Translations under genes and position numbers: made by a program | Assembly: GCF_030717955.1 (NCBI RefSeq) | Contig: NZ_JAUZVY010000002.1 | Location: forward strand, 186,001 to 250,000 | DNA length: 64,000 nucleotides | Origin: Alkalimonas delamerensis | Lineage (GTDB): Bacteria; Pseudomonadota; Gammaproteobacteria; Enterobacterales; Alteromonadaceae | Direction: 5' to 3' | The notes under the pieces: generated by a model | Database searches by the model: none | What the model saw: the letters and a program-made list of their open reading frames with translations, nothing else | What the model was told of the DNA's origin: nothing | In this document: positions 41,234 to 49,514 of the stretch, one piece after another | Layout of the letters: each line of letters begins with the position of its first letter | Position numbering within the stretch: position 1 is the stretch's first letter

Positions 41234-42385
41234 GTGAGTAATGCATTAAAAATAAAATCGGCTTTGTGCATAGGGTTTGCTGTTGCTGCTCTGCTGTTGT
41301 GGTTAACAGGTTGGGGGGGGGTAGCATTGCTGATCTTTTTGGCGGTAGCTTTGGCGGCCCAAGTTATTTGGGCGGAGCCTGCCGCTGGTTCAACGATGCA
41401 AGCAGAGGCAGCGATGCAGTTGGAGTCGGAATTAACCCAATCCAAACAAACGTATCAGACCTTGTTGCAACAAATTGCAGAGTTGACCGACGAAAGCCAT
41501 GACAGTGTGGTTGCAATCAATACCACTCAAAACGATGCGGTGAGCACCTTAGCCGATTCGTTTACTGAGCTCAAAAACCTGTCAGAATTTCAAAGCAACG
41601 AAATTATGAAACTGCTGCACTCGGATAAAACCGAATCCGGCGAAACCTGGATGGAAGACTTTGCCAAGGACACGGCAGCGACGCTGGACAAATTTGTCGA
41701 AACCACGGTGCACATGTCGGCCTCGTCCATGGGGTTGGTTGAGCAGGTCGATAAAATTAACGCCTCGGTGCCAGATGTACTCAAGGCCCTGCAAGACATC
41801 GATCAGATTGCTTCTCAAACCAATTTACTGGCGCTGAATGCTGCCATTGAGGCAGCGCGGGCAGGCGAGGCGGGAAGGGGCTTTGCAGTGGTTGCCGATG
41901 AAGTGCGCTCACTATCCACGCGATCCGCCGGCTTTAGTGAGCAAATCCAAAAGCGTTTACGATTAATGGCAGAACAGATCCAAAGCTTGACCAAAGACAT
42001 CGGTGAGGTCGCGGCTCAGGATGTCAGTTATGTGATGGACGCCAAGAAAAGCGTGCAGCATGCCATGCAGCAACTGGTGGAAAAGGCTGGTCAGGATCAC
42101 ATTCATGCGCAGCACCTCTCAGAAAACACTGAAGTGCTGCAACACACCCTGCATAAGGCCATCCGAGGGCTGCAATTTGGGGATATTAATTCTCAAAATT
42201 TAACCTATACCGCTGAAAGTATGCATTTCATCAAGCAACAACTGCTTGAGCTTCAGCGCTGCGATATTGCCTTTACAACTGCTGACTTTGCAAAGCAGCT
42301 GGACCACGTCCATGCATACCGACAAACACGGTCAAACCCGGTGTCCTCTACCTCGGTTGAAGGTGGGGACGTTGATTTATTCTAA
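41234..42385 (+). CDS. Membrane methyl-accepting chemotaxis protein without ligand domain
   Basis: The 383-residue receptor has two closely spaced N-terminal membrane helices (about residues 8-25 and 27-46) with almost no periplasmic loop. The signalling hairpin tip is intact: IDQIASQTNLLALNAAIEAA, then RAGEAGRGFAVVADEVRSLS. No HAMP domain or C-terminal pentapeptide is evident, so it may sense from the cytoplasm or the membrane. GTG 41234 has AAAGGAG six bases upstream. It sits between the HsbR-like and STAS genes. Confidence 0.87.
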   Translation: MSNALKIKSALCIGFAVAALLLWLTGWGGVALLIFLAVALAAQVIWAEPAAGSTMQAEAAMQLESELTQSKQTYQTLLQQIAELTDESHDSVVAINTTQNDAVSTLADSFTELKNLSEFQSNEIMKLLHSDKTESGETWMEDFAKDTAATLDKFVETTVHMSASSMGLVEQVDKINASVPDVLKALQDIDQIASQTNLLALNAAIEAARAGEAGRGFAVVADEVRSLSTRSAGFSEQIQKRLRLMAEQIQSLTKDIGEVAAQDVSYVMDAKKSVQHAMQQLVEKAGQDHIHAQHLSENTEVLQHTLHKAIRGLQFGDINSQNLTYTAESMHFIKQQLLELQRCDIAFTTADFAKQLDHVHAYRQTRSNPVSSTSVEGGDVDLF

Positions 42386-42397
42386 AGAGAAATAATT

Positions 42398-42682
42398 ATG
42401 TCTGAACATCGCACCATTCGTCTGCCAGAGCGCTTTGACTTTAGCTACCATAAAAATTTTAATGCGCAATACGAGCCTCTATTGACTGAGAGAGGGATAA
42501 AAAGCCTGGAGCTTGATTTCAGCCAGGTCAATTATCTGGACAGCTCGGCTTTGGGCATGATGGTATTGCTGGCAAAAAAAATGCAAGGCGTTGGAGTCGG
42601 CTTATCCATCACCGGTGCGCATGGTACGGCCAAAGACATCATTGAAATGGCCAATTTACACAAGCTTTATACCTTCAAATAA
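42398..42682 (+). CDS. STAS-domain anti-sigma factor antagonist (HsbA/SpoIIAA-like)
   Basis: The 94-residue protein is a single STAS domain. NYLDSSALGMMVLLAKKM carries the phosphorylatable Ser (about S50), and GAHGTAKDIIEMANLHKLY is the conserved C-terminal helix. It is the likely substrate of the PP2C/kinase protein two genes upstream and would relay its state to an unknown target. In Pseudomonas the comparable HsbA affects FlgM and a diguanylate cyclase. Confidence 0.87.
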   Translation: MSEHRTIRLPERFDFSYHKNFNAQYEPLLTERGIKSLELDFSQVNYLDSSALGMMVLLAKKMQGVGVGLSITGAHGTAKDIIEMANLHKLYTFK

Positions 42683-42724
42683 TCATTGTACCTGCAGTGC
42701 ACAGGTGCAACTAGGAAGTACGCT

Positions 42725-43090
42725 ATGACAAAACACATTTTAATTGTTGATGACTCCGCATCCATTCGCCAAATGGTCGAAGTGACCTTAAAGTCGGCTA
42801 AGTACCAGGTCACAGCGGCCAAAGATGGTCAGGAAGCCTTTGATCTGTGCCAAAAAAATCAGTATGCCTTTGTGCTCACTGACCAAAACATGCCCCGAAT
42901 GGATGGCCTCACCTTAATTAAGTCGTTACGTGGCCTTCCCAACTACCGAACTACTCCAATCGTGGTGTTAACCACCGAAGCTGGTGATGACATGAAAGCC
43001 AAAGGGCGGGCAGCCGGAGCTACTGGCTGGATGGTCAAACCCTTTGACCCGGCAAAGTTGTTGCAAGTGGCCAGTAAAGTTTTAGGCTAA
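42725..43090 (+). CDS. cheY: Chemotaxis response regulator CheY
   Basis: The 121-residue single receiver has D9-D10, phospho-acceptor D53 in FVLTDQNMPRMDG, Thr in VVLTTEAG and Lys in GWMVKPFDP. LTTEAGDDMKAKGRAAGATGWMVKPF is the CheY pattern. ATG 42725 with an AGGAAG site is preferred over the in-frame ATG 42686. It heads cheY-cheA-cheW-BLUF-aer2-cheR-cheD-cheB, and is the direct output of the neighbouring CheA. Confidence 0.92.
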   Translation: MTKHILIVDDSASIRQMVEVTLKSAKYQVTAAKDGQEAFDLCQKNQYAFVLTDQNMPRMDGLTLIKSLRGLPNYRTTPIVVLTTEAGDDMKAKGRAAGATGWMVKPFDPAKLLQVASKVLG

Positions 43091-43120
43091 GGCTGTGTCC
43101 TCAACCAAAAGGGCGGGATT

Positions 43121-45055
43121 ATGTCGATAGATATGAGTCAATTTCATGGGGTTTTTCTGGAAGAGAGCCAGGAACACCTAGATGATATTGAGCGTTTATT
43201 AATGGCACTCGATTTGGCCAACCCCGATCTGGAAGAGCTAAACAGCATTTTCAGAGCGGCGCACTCCATCAAAGGTGGCAGTGGTATTTTCGGCTTTGAA
43301 GCCTTGATATCCGTGACCCATGTGATGGAAAACCTGTTCGACAAAGCCCGCCAACGCCAGTTTACCTTTCACAGCAAGGTGGTGGATGACTTGCTTAGTG
43401 CCGTTGATGTACTTCGGACCCTGTTAGGCAGCTACCGTGAAGGCCATGAACCCGATTGGAGCTTGGTAGAGTCTACCACCAAGCAAATTGAATGGCACCT
43501 TAACGGCGATGCCAATCAGGATGACGATGGTTTTGGTTTTTTTACCGATCCGGCAGAGCACCAGGAGCAAGAACAAGGGTTTGGCTTTTTCAAAACGGAA
43601 CCGGTGCAAAGTGCCGATGCCGATGATGGCTTTGGTTTTTTTGACGGCGAGCCACAACCAGCAGCAAAAGCGGAGCTATCGCCATCAGACAGCCAAGATG
43701 GTTTCGGTTTTTTTGAGCCTCAACCTGATGCGCAGCCGTTAGCCACTGCCTCCTCTGTAAAAGTCGACACTGGAACACCAAAGGTTAAGGTTGAGTCGCC
43801 ACCAAAAAGCACAACCAAGTCGGCTTCAACGCCATCTGTGGCTGCGGCAAATGCTCGCACTGAAAATGCAGAGAGCAGCAGCATTCGGGTCGACATCAGC
43901 AAGGTGGATACTTTGGTAAATTTAGCGGGTGAATTGGTGATTACCCAATCCATGCTTAACTTGTTGGGCGCCGAAGTGGATGGGCCAGTAGCTGAACGTT
44001 TGCAAAGTGCTTTAGCCGAGCTGGAGCGCAACACCCGCGAGTTGCAAGAAAGCATTATGTCCATTCGCATGCTGCCAATGTCCTTTGTGTTTAATCGTTT
44101 TCCCCGGGTAGTGCGTGATTTGTCGTCCAAGTTAAACAAGCAGGTCGAGCTGATCATTGAAGGTGGCCAAACCGAAATCGACAAAGGGCTGATAGAGCGG
44201 CTGGTGGACCCATTAACGCATCTGGTGCGCAATAGCCTGGATCATGGCATTGAAATCCCTGCTTTACGCAAAGAGCGTGGTAAAGATGCTGTTGGGAGCT
44301 TAACTCTGCGCGCCGAGCAAAAAGGCGGCAACATCTTGATCAGTGTGGTAGACGATGGAGGCGGCTTAAACCGTGAAAAAATCCTCGCCAAAGCTCAGGA
44401 AAAAGGCATTGTGTTGTCCGATAACCCCAGCGATGCCGAGGTCTGGCAACTGATTATGGCGCCCGGTTTTTCCACCGCCGCTGAAGTGACCGACGTATCC
44501 GGTCGGGGCGTGGGCATGGATGTGGTCAAACGCAACATTGAAGCCATGGGCGGCCGCATCGACATTCAATCCGAAACCGGCGTGGGCTCCACCTTTCAAA
44601 TCCGCTTGCCGCTGACACTGGCTATTTTAGATGGCATGTCGGTGTCGGTGGCCGACCAACTCTTTATTGTGCCTTTGGTCAACATTATCGAGTCTGTTCA
44701 GCCTGAAACATCGCAGCTTAAAAATATTGGCAATCAACAAATGCTGGAGCTGCGCGATGCCTACTGGCCGATAGTGCGCTTGCATCAGGTGATGGCGATT
44801 GAGGGCGCTCAGCAAGCTTCAGAACAAGCGATACTGGTGCTGATAGAAACCAGTAAAACCCGCTTTGCCTTGCAGGTGGATGATTTAATTGGCCAGCAGC
44901 AAGTGGTCATTAAAAGTCTGGAGCAACATTACCGCAGAGTAGCAGGCATCGCCGGCGCCACCATTATGGGCGATGGCAGTGTTGCCCTGATTCTGGATGT
45001 CGAGTCCCTTGCAACGCGCGTCAATGAAGTAATTGAGATAAAGGACCTGGTATGA
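43121..45055 (+). CDS. cheA: Chemotaxis histidine kinase CheA with GFGFF repeats
   Basis: The 644-residue kinase has an N-terminal HPt (RAAHSIKGGSGIFGF, His near 48), dimerisation domain (VDTLVNLAGELVITQSML), ATPase domain (LVRNSLDHGIE, VVDDGGGLNREKI, GRGVGMDVVKRNIEAMGG) and CheW-like P5 domain (about 505-635). Between residues 140 and 210 the usual P2 receiver-docking domain is missing. In its place the segment GFGFF occurs four times in an acidic linker (DDDGFGFFTDP, EQGFGFFKTEP, DDGFGFFDGEP, QDGFGFFEPQP). It overlaps cheW by four bases. Confidence 0.94.
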   Translation: MSIDMSQFHGVFLEESQEHLDDIERLLMALDLANPDLEELNSIFRAAHSIKGGSGIFGFEALISVTHVMENLFDKARQRQFTFHSKVVDDLLSAVDVLRTLLGSYREGHEPDWSLVESTTKQIEWHLNGDANQDDDGFGFFTDPAEHQEQEQGFGFFKTEPVQSADADDGFGFFDGEPQPAAKAELSPSDSQDGFGFFEPQPDAQPLATASSVKVDTGTPKVKVESPPKSTTKSASTPSVAAANARTENAESSSIRVDISKVDTLVNLAGELVITQSMLNLLGAEVDGPVAERLQSALAELERNTRELQESIMSIRMLPMSFVFNRFPRVVRDLSSKLNKQVELIIEGGQTEIDKGLIERLVDPLTHLVRNSLDHGIEIPALRKERGKDAVGSLTLRAEQKGGNILISVVDDGGGLNREKILAKAQEKGIVLSDNPSDAEVWQLIMAPGFSTAAEVTDVSGRGVGMDVVKRNIEAMGGRIDIQSETGVGSTFQIRLPLTLAILDGMSVSVADQLFIVPLVNIIESVQPETSQLKNIGNQQMLELRDAYWPIVRLHQVMAIEGAQQASEQAILVLIETSKTRFALQVDDLIGQQQVVIKSLEQHYRRVAGIAGATIMGDGSVALILDVESLATRVNEVIEIKDLV

Positions 45056-45543
45056 ATGCAACCAACAAAGAACCGCAGTCATCTGAAGCAGAGTCGCTGG
45101 AGTTTCTAACCTTTACTTTGGGTGACGAACATTATGGCCTGGACATCATGCGGGTAAAAGAAATTCGCGGGTACGAGCCGGTGACCAAAATTGCCAACGC
45201 CCCTCCTTTTATCAAAGGCGTGCTGAACTTACGTGGTGACATTGTCCCCATTGTGGATTTACGCCTGAAATTTGCTGTCGGGGAGGCCACCTACGATGAG
45301 TTTACCATTGTCATTATGTTGCATATTGGCGAGCGCATTGTTGGCATCGTGGTGGATGCCGTGTCTGACGTGATTAACATCAAGGCAGATGAAGTGAAGC
45401 CGCCACCAGAGTTTGGGGTGGCTTTTGACAGCCAGTATTTGCATGGTCTGGCTCCGATTAATGAGCAGATGATTATTTTACTGAACATTGATGCGTTGAT
45501 CTCCAGCAAAGAGTTGGGTTTATTTGAGTCAAACGACGAATAA
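45052..45543 (+). CDS. cheW: Chemotaxis coupling protein CheW
   Basis: The 163-residue protein has the CheW fold: FLTFTLGDEHYGLDIMRVKE, IKGVLNLRGDIVPIVDLR, GIVVDAVSDVINI and MIILLNIDALIS. The conserved NLRG loop and Arg that contact receptor and CheA are present. It overlaps cheA (ATGA). The BLUF gene begins 25 bases after its stop. Confidence 0.94.
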   Translation: MNATNKEPQSSEAESLEFLTFTLGDEHYGLDIMRVKEIRGYEPVTKIANAPPFIKGVLNLRGDIVPIVDLRLKFAVGEATYDEFTIVIMLHIGERIVGIVVDAVSDVINIKADEVKPPPEFGVAFDSQYLHGLAPINEQMIILLNIDALISSKELGLFESNDE

Positions 45544-45568
45544 CCCGCACCATTATGAGGAAGCAGTT

Positions 45569-46012
45569 ATGTTGCAATACCAAATTGTGTACTACAGCAC
45601 CGCCACCAGAGAGTTCACCGAGCAAGATCTCATCGAGTTGTTAAAAGTTGCCAACCAACACAACAGTCAACACGGCATAACAGGTTGCTTGGTCTATGCC
45701 GGCGGCAAGTTTATTCAATTGCTGGAAGGCGAAAGACCAGCTGTGTTGGCGTTGTATGAAAAAATCAAGCGCGATCCGCGCCATACCAATGTCACCACCA
45801 CCATTGAAATGGCGGTAAACCAAAAGTTGTTCCCTGATTGGGGCATGGCGTTTAAATACGCGGACAAGGATCTACTGAAACAACACGGCACAAAAGACCC
45901 TTCCAAATGGATTTACTCGGAGTTTAATGCCGAAGCATCCCCGGGCAAGGAAGCCATCTTTAACTTTGCCGTTCGCAGCAAGCTGATGGAATCTCAAGTC
46001 CTACCACGCTAA
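45569..46012 (+). CDS. BLUF-domain blue-light photoreceptor
   Basis: The 147-residue protein is a short BLUF protein with all photochemical residues: Y8 in QIVYYSTA, N32 in ANQHNSQHGITG, Q50 in GGKFIQLLEG, and W91/M93 in LFPDWGMAF. These fall at exactly the positions known for the cyanobacterial PixD (Slr1694) family. The KRDPRHTNV segment is also typical. A C-terminal helical tail (about 100-147) would dock a partner. ATG 45569 has GAGGAAG seven bases upstream. It lies between cheW and the Aer2-like receptor, so it probably regulates this chemosensory array by protein contact (inference). Confidence 0.92.
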   Translation: MLQYQIVYYSTATREFTEQDLIELLKVANQHNSQHGITGCLVYAGGKFIQLLEGERPAVLALYEKIKRDPRHTNVTTTIEMAVNQKLFPDWGMAFKYADKDLLKQHGTKDPSKWIYSEFNAEASPGKEAIFNFAVRSKLMESQVLPR

Positions 46013-46043
46013 ACCGGTTTACAATGAATAGGGAAACGATGCC

Positions 46044-48056
46044 ATGAATGCATTGATAAAAAAATTTTTTGGCTCTGAAAGAAATGCTCATGAAGCCGAA
46101 ACCAGCCAAAAGCAAGACAGTCAAAACACCATGGCTGTTGCTTTAAAATCAGCGCTGGATGTCTGTCAGGCCAACGTGATGATGGCCGATGTGGACCTAA
46201 ACATCATCTATGTAAATCATTCACTGGAGCGAATGCTGAAAGTCAACGAGGACAACATCCGCAAACAGTTGCCAAACTTTCGCGTTGATCAGTTGGTCGG
46301 TACCAATGTGGATGTGTTTCATAAAGCACCTGCGCATCAGCGCGGCATTATTGGCCAGCTTCAGTCGCCCTACAATACCAAACTAAAGATTGCTGGGTTG
46401 ATTTTTGATTTGATTGCAACCCCAGTGTTTGATGAAAACAAACAACGGGTTGGGACGGTTGTGGAGTGGAAAGACATGACCGAAGAGCTTGCCCGCCGAA
46501 GTGAAGAGCGGGTGATTCATAACGAAAACTTACGGATCCGCGATGCACTCGATAATGTGGAAACCTGCACCATGATAGCCGATGCAGAGAATAACATTAT
46601 ATTTTTAAACAAAGCGGTGTTAGCCATGCTCAGGAATGCGGAGTCTGAAATTCGGAAGAATTTTCCAGACTTTTCTGCAAATAACTTACTTCACAAGAAC
46701 ATGGATATCTTCCATAAAAACCCGGCACATCAACAAGGCATGATAGAGCGCCTGACCTCAACTTATTCAACCACCATTCAAATTGCCAGCCGCACTTTCA
46801 AATTAACGGCCAGCCCTATTAAAAATGATGAAGGGCAACGCATCGGCACCGTTGTTGAGTGGCAGGATAGAACCGATGAGGTGGCCGCCGAGCAAGACAT
46901 TGAACGCGTTGTAAAGGCTGCTGCACAGGGCAACTTCTCTGAACGAATTGATGAAAGTAGCCAAACAGGTTTTTTGAAAGTGATCGCAAAAGGATTGAAT
47001 GCGCTTACTTCAACCAGCGAAGTGGCCTTGCAAGACATCAACCGGGTGCTGGCAGCCATTGCCAAAGGCGATTTAACGGCCAGGGTAACAGAGGATTATC
47101 AGGGCAGCTTTGGTGAGTTAAAAGACGGTTGCAATGAGACGGCCGATAACCTGGCCAGCATGCTGTCGGAAATTCGAGAAGCTGCAGAAACCATTAATAC
47201 GGCTTCCAGTGAAATTTCTCAGGGCAATACCGACTTATCCAGCCGTACCGAGCAGCAGGCATCCAGCCTGGAAGAAACAGCCTCCAGCATGGAAGAGCTG
47301 ACCAGTACGGTACGGCAAAATGCCGACAATGCCAGCCAGGCCAATACGCTGGCTGCAAAAGCTTCGGATGTTGCGGTAGAAGGCGGGTCATTGATTGAAC
47401 AGGTGGTGAAAACCATGGCCTCCATCAATGAGTCAGCGCAGAAAATCTCCGACATTATTGGTGTGATTGACGGCATCGCTTTTCAAACCAACATTCTGGC
47501 ATTGAATGCGGCGGTAGAAGCCGCACGAGCTGGTGAGCAGGGTCGTGGTTTTGCGGTGGTGGCGTCTGAGGTGCGCACTCTTGCGCAGCGTTCTGCCAAT
47601 GCGGCCAAAGATATCAAAGCCTTGATTTCTGACTCGGTCAGTAAAGTTAATGACGGCAACCAGTTGGTTGGCAAATCGGGCGATACCATGAAAGAAATCG
47701 TCACCTCTATTAAGCGGGTCAATGACATTATGGCGGAAATTGCTGCCGCATCGGCAGAGCAATCAGCCGGTTTGGATGAAGTGGGTAAAGCCGTCTCGCA
47801 AATGGATGAAATGACTCAGCAAAATGCAGCATTAGTTGAGCAAGCCGCTGCTGCCGCTGAAAGTCTGCTGTCGCAGGCTGAGCAATTAGCGCGTAATGTA
47901 GCGCGATTTAGACTGGATGAGGACGATCAGCCGCGGGTTGGAAGAGCTGCCTTGGCGTCACCTCAAAAAGCAAAAACCAAAACGCAACTGGCTCCATCAC
48001 GAAGCAAGATGGTGAAGCCGGCTAAACCGGATGAGGACGAGTGGGAGAGCTTTTGA
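46044..48056 (+). CDS. aer2: Soluble Aer2-like chemoreceptor with two heme-type PAS domains
   Basis: The 670-residue receptor has no membrane helix. Two tandem PAS domains each carry the Aer2 heme signature: H93 in DVFHKAPAHQ with W142 in GTVVEWKD, and H224 in DIFHKNPAHQ with W273 in GTVVEWQD. In both the His-Trp spacing is 49, as for H234/W283 of Pseudomonas Aer2. HAMP-like segments (about 280-380) and the signalling hairpin (IDGIAFQTNILALNAAVEAA, then RAGEQGRGFAVVASEVRTLA) follow. The C-terminus is EWESF, a pentapeptide tether for CheR/CheB/CheD. It probably senses oxygen. It overlaps cheR by one base. Confidence 0.88.
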   Translation: MNALIKKFFGSERNAHEAETSQKQDSQNTMAVALKSALDVCQANVMMADVDLNIIYVNHSLERMLKVNEDNIRKQLPNFRVDQLVGTNVDVFHKAPAHQRGIIGQLQSPYNTKLKIAGLIFDLIATPVFDENKQRVGTVVEWKDMTEELARRSEERVIHNENLRIRDALDNVETCTMIADAENNIIFLNKAVLAMLRNAESEIRKNFPDFSANNLLHKNMDIFHKNPAHQQGMIERLTSTYSTTIQIASRTFKLTASPIKNDEGQRIGTVVEWQDRTDEVAAEQDIERVVKAAAQGNFSERIDESSQTGFLKVIAKGLNALTSTSEVALQDINRVLAAIAKGDLTARVTEDYQGSFGELKDGCNETADNLASMLSEIREAAETINTASSEISQGNTDLSSRTEQQASSLEETASSMEELTSTVRQNADNASQANTLAAKASDVAVEGGSLIEQVVKTMASINESAQKISDIIGVIDGIAFQTNILALNAAVEAARAGEQGRGFAVVASEVRTLAQRSANAAKDIKALISDSVSKVNDGNQLVGKSGDTMKEIVTSIKRVNDIMAEIAAASAEQSAGLDEVGKAVSQMDEMTQQNAALVEQAAAAAESLLSQAEQLARNVARFRLDEDDQPRVGRAALASPQKAKTKTQLAPSRSKMVKPAKPDEDEWESF

Positions 48057-48892
48057 TGCAACCCCAAGGGGCGGTGGAGCGTGAATTTGCTTACAGCAAG
48101 GCTGACTTTGATGCGGTGCGTAAGCAGCTCCATTTGCTCACCGGTATTCGCCTTGCTGACAGCAAAGACTCCATGGTCTACAGTCGTTTGGTTCGACGAA
48201 TTCGTGCTTTGCGACTGTCAGGCTTTGCAGCCTATTTAACCTATCTGGATAAACACCCAGAAGAGACTGAGCAATTTATTAATGCGCTGACCACCAACTT
48301 GACATCGTTTTTCCGCGAGCCGCATCACTTTGAGGTGTTAAGTACGTACCTTAAAAAACACCCAGGGCAAATAAACATTTGGTGTGCGGCCAGCAGTACG
48401 GGGGAAGAGCCATATTCCATCGCTATGGTGGTGGCCGAAACCTTTGGTCGCTTTGATGCGCCAGTGCAAATCATCGCGACCGATATTGACAGTCAGGTGT
48501 TGCAAAAAGCGCAGGCCGGAATTTACCGGGCAGACCGATTGCAGGGTTTAGATGAACGGCGATGCAAACAATTTTTTTTCCGAGGGAAGGGCTCTCAAAC
48601 CGGGTTCGTCAAAGTAGTACCGGAGCTGCAAAAAATGGTGCAGTTTCGTCAACTGAACTTGTTGGATGCGAAGTGGCATATTCGGGGTCCCTTCGATCTT
48701 ATTTTCTGCCGCAATGTCATGATTTATTTTGACAAACCAACCCAGTTAAAGTTGTTGGAGCGCATGGTTCGTTTGCTGACACCCAGTGGTTTGTACATCG
48801 CGGGTCATTCGGAAAACTTTGCTCAGGCTACCCATCTGGTCAAAGCCATAGGGCAAACGACCTATCGTCCAGCGGGAGGTGTGCTTGGCTGA
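48056..48892 (+). CDS. cheR: Chemotaxis protein methyltransferase CheR
   Basis: The 278-residue enzyme has the N-terminal helical domain (LVRRIRALRLSGFAAYLTYL), TNLTSFFREPHHFEVL, the SAM-binding site IWCAASSTGEEPYSIAMV, IIATDIDSQVLQKA, FDLIFCRNVMIYFD and GLYIAGHSENF. It methylates receptor glutamates. ATG 48056 overlaps the receptor stop (TGATG); the in-frame GTG at 48041 lies inside the receptor gene. Its likely main substrate is the pentapeptide-bearing Aer2-like receptor. Confidence 0.94.
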   Translation: MQPQGAVEREFAYSKADFDAVRKQLHLLTGIRLADSKDSMVYSRLVRRIRALRLSGFAAYLTYLDKHPEETEQFINALTTNLTSFFREPHHFEVLSTYLKKHPGQINIWCAASSTGEEPYSIAMVVAETFGRFDAPVQIIATDIDSQVLQKAQAGIYRADRLQGLDERRCKQFFFRGKGSQTGFVKVVPELQKMVQFRQLNLLDAKWHIRGPFDLIFCRNVMIYFDKPTQLKLLERMVRLLTPSGLYIAGHSENFAQATHLVKAIGQTTYRPAGGVLG

Positions 48893-49514
48893 ATTTGACA
48901 CCGATAATATTCATGTGGCTCCCAATCGCTACTACGACCGTCACTTTGAGCGGGATGCGGTCAAAATTTTACCGGGAGAGTACTTTGCCACCACCTCGGA
49001 CACGCTGATTGTGACCGTTTTGGGCTCTTGTGTCTCTGCCTGCATTCGTGATCGTGTGTCCGGTATTGCTGGCATGAACCATTTTTTACTGCCCAACGAT
49101 GGCAGTGGTCAGGACAACCTGTTATCGGAGTCGGCTCGCTACGGCGCCTACGCCATGGAGATCCTGATTAACCACCTGATTAAATTAGGCGCGCGTCGGG
49201 ATCGGCTCGAAGCAAAAGTGTTTGGTGGGGGCAATGTGCTCAAAGGTTTTACCGCCATCAATGTGGGTGAGCGCAATGCCGAGTTTGTCTTGGATTATCT
49301 GAAGCTTGAGCACATCCCTGTGGTAGGGCATGACTTACTCGATATTTATCCCCGCAAAGTCTATTTTTTTCCGGATACCGGCCAAGTGCTGGTGCGCAAG
49401 ATAAAATCGCTGCACAACAGCACCATTATGGATCGTGAGAGTGCGTATCGGATGCAGCTAAAAAGAAAGCCAAGCCACAATGTGGATCAGGATGTGGAGC
49501 TGTTTGATGATTAA
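48885..49514 (+). CDS. cheD: Chemoreceptor glutamine deamidase CheD
   Basis: The 209-residue protein has the catalytic Cys in VTVLGSCVSACIRD and the His in GIAGMNHFLLP, plus VFGGGNVLKGF and VYFFPDTGQVLVRKI. CheD converts receptor Gln to Glu and can bind CheC. The likely start is TTG 48885, five bases after GGGAGG and overlapping cheR by eight bases; GTG 48879 is in frame but sits inside that ribosome site. Confidence 0.9.
   Translation: MAEFDTDNIHVAPNRYYDRHFERDAVKILPGEYFATTSDTLIVTVLGSCVSACIRDRVSGIAGMNHFLLPNDGSGQDNLLSESARYGAYAMEILINHLIKLGARRDRLEAKVFGGGNVLKGFTAINVGERNAEFVLDYLKLEHIPVVGHDLLDIYPRKVYFFPDTGQVLVRKIKSLHNSTIMDRESAYRMQLKRKPSHNVDQDVELFDD

Noticed and set aside
43515..43720. Tandem DNA repeat or slippage in cheA
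   Set aside because: The GFGFF units are spaced irregularly and use differing flanking codons, so this is a repeated protein motif and not a DNA repeat array.
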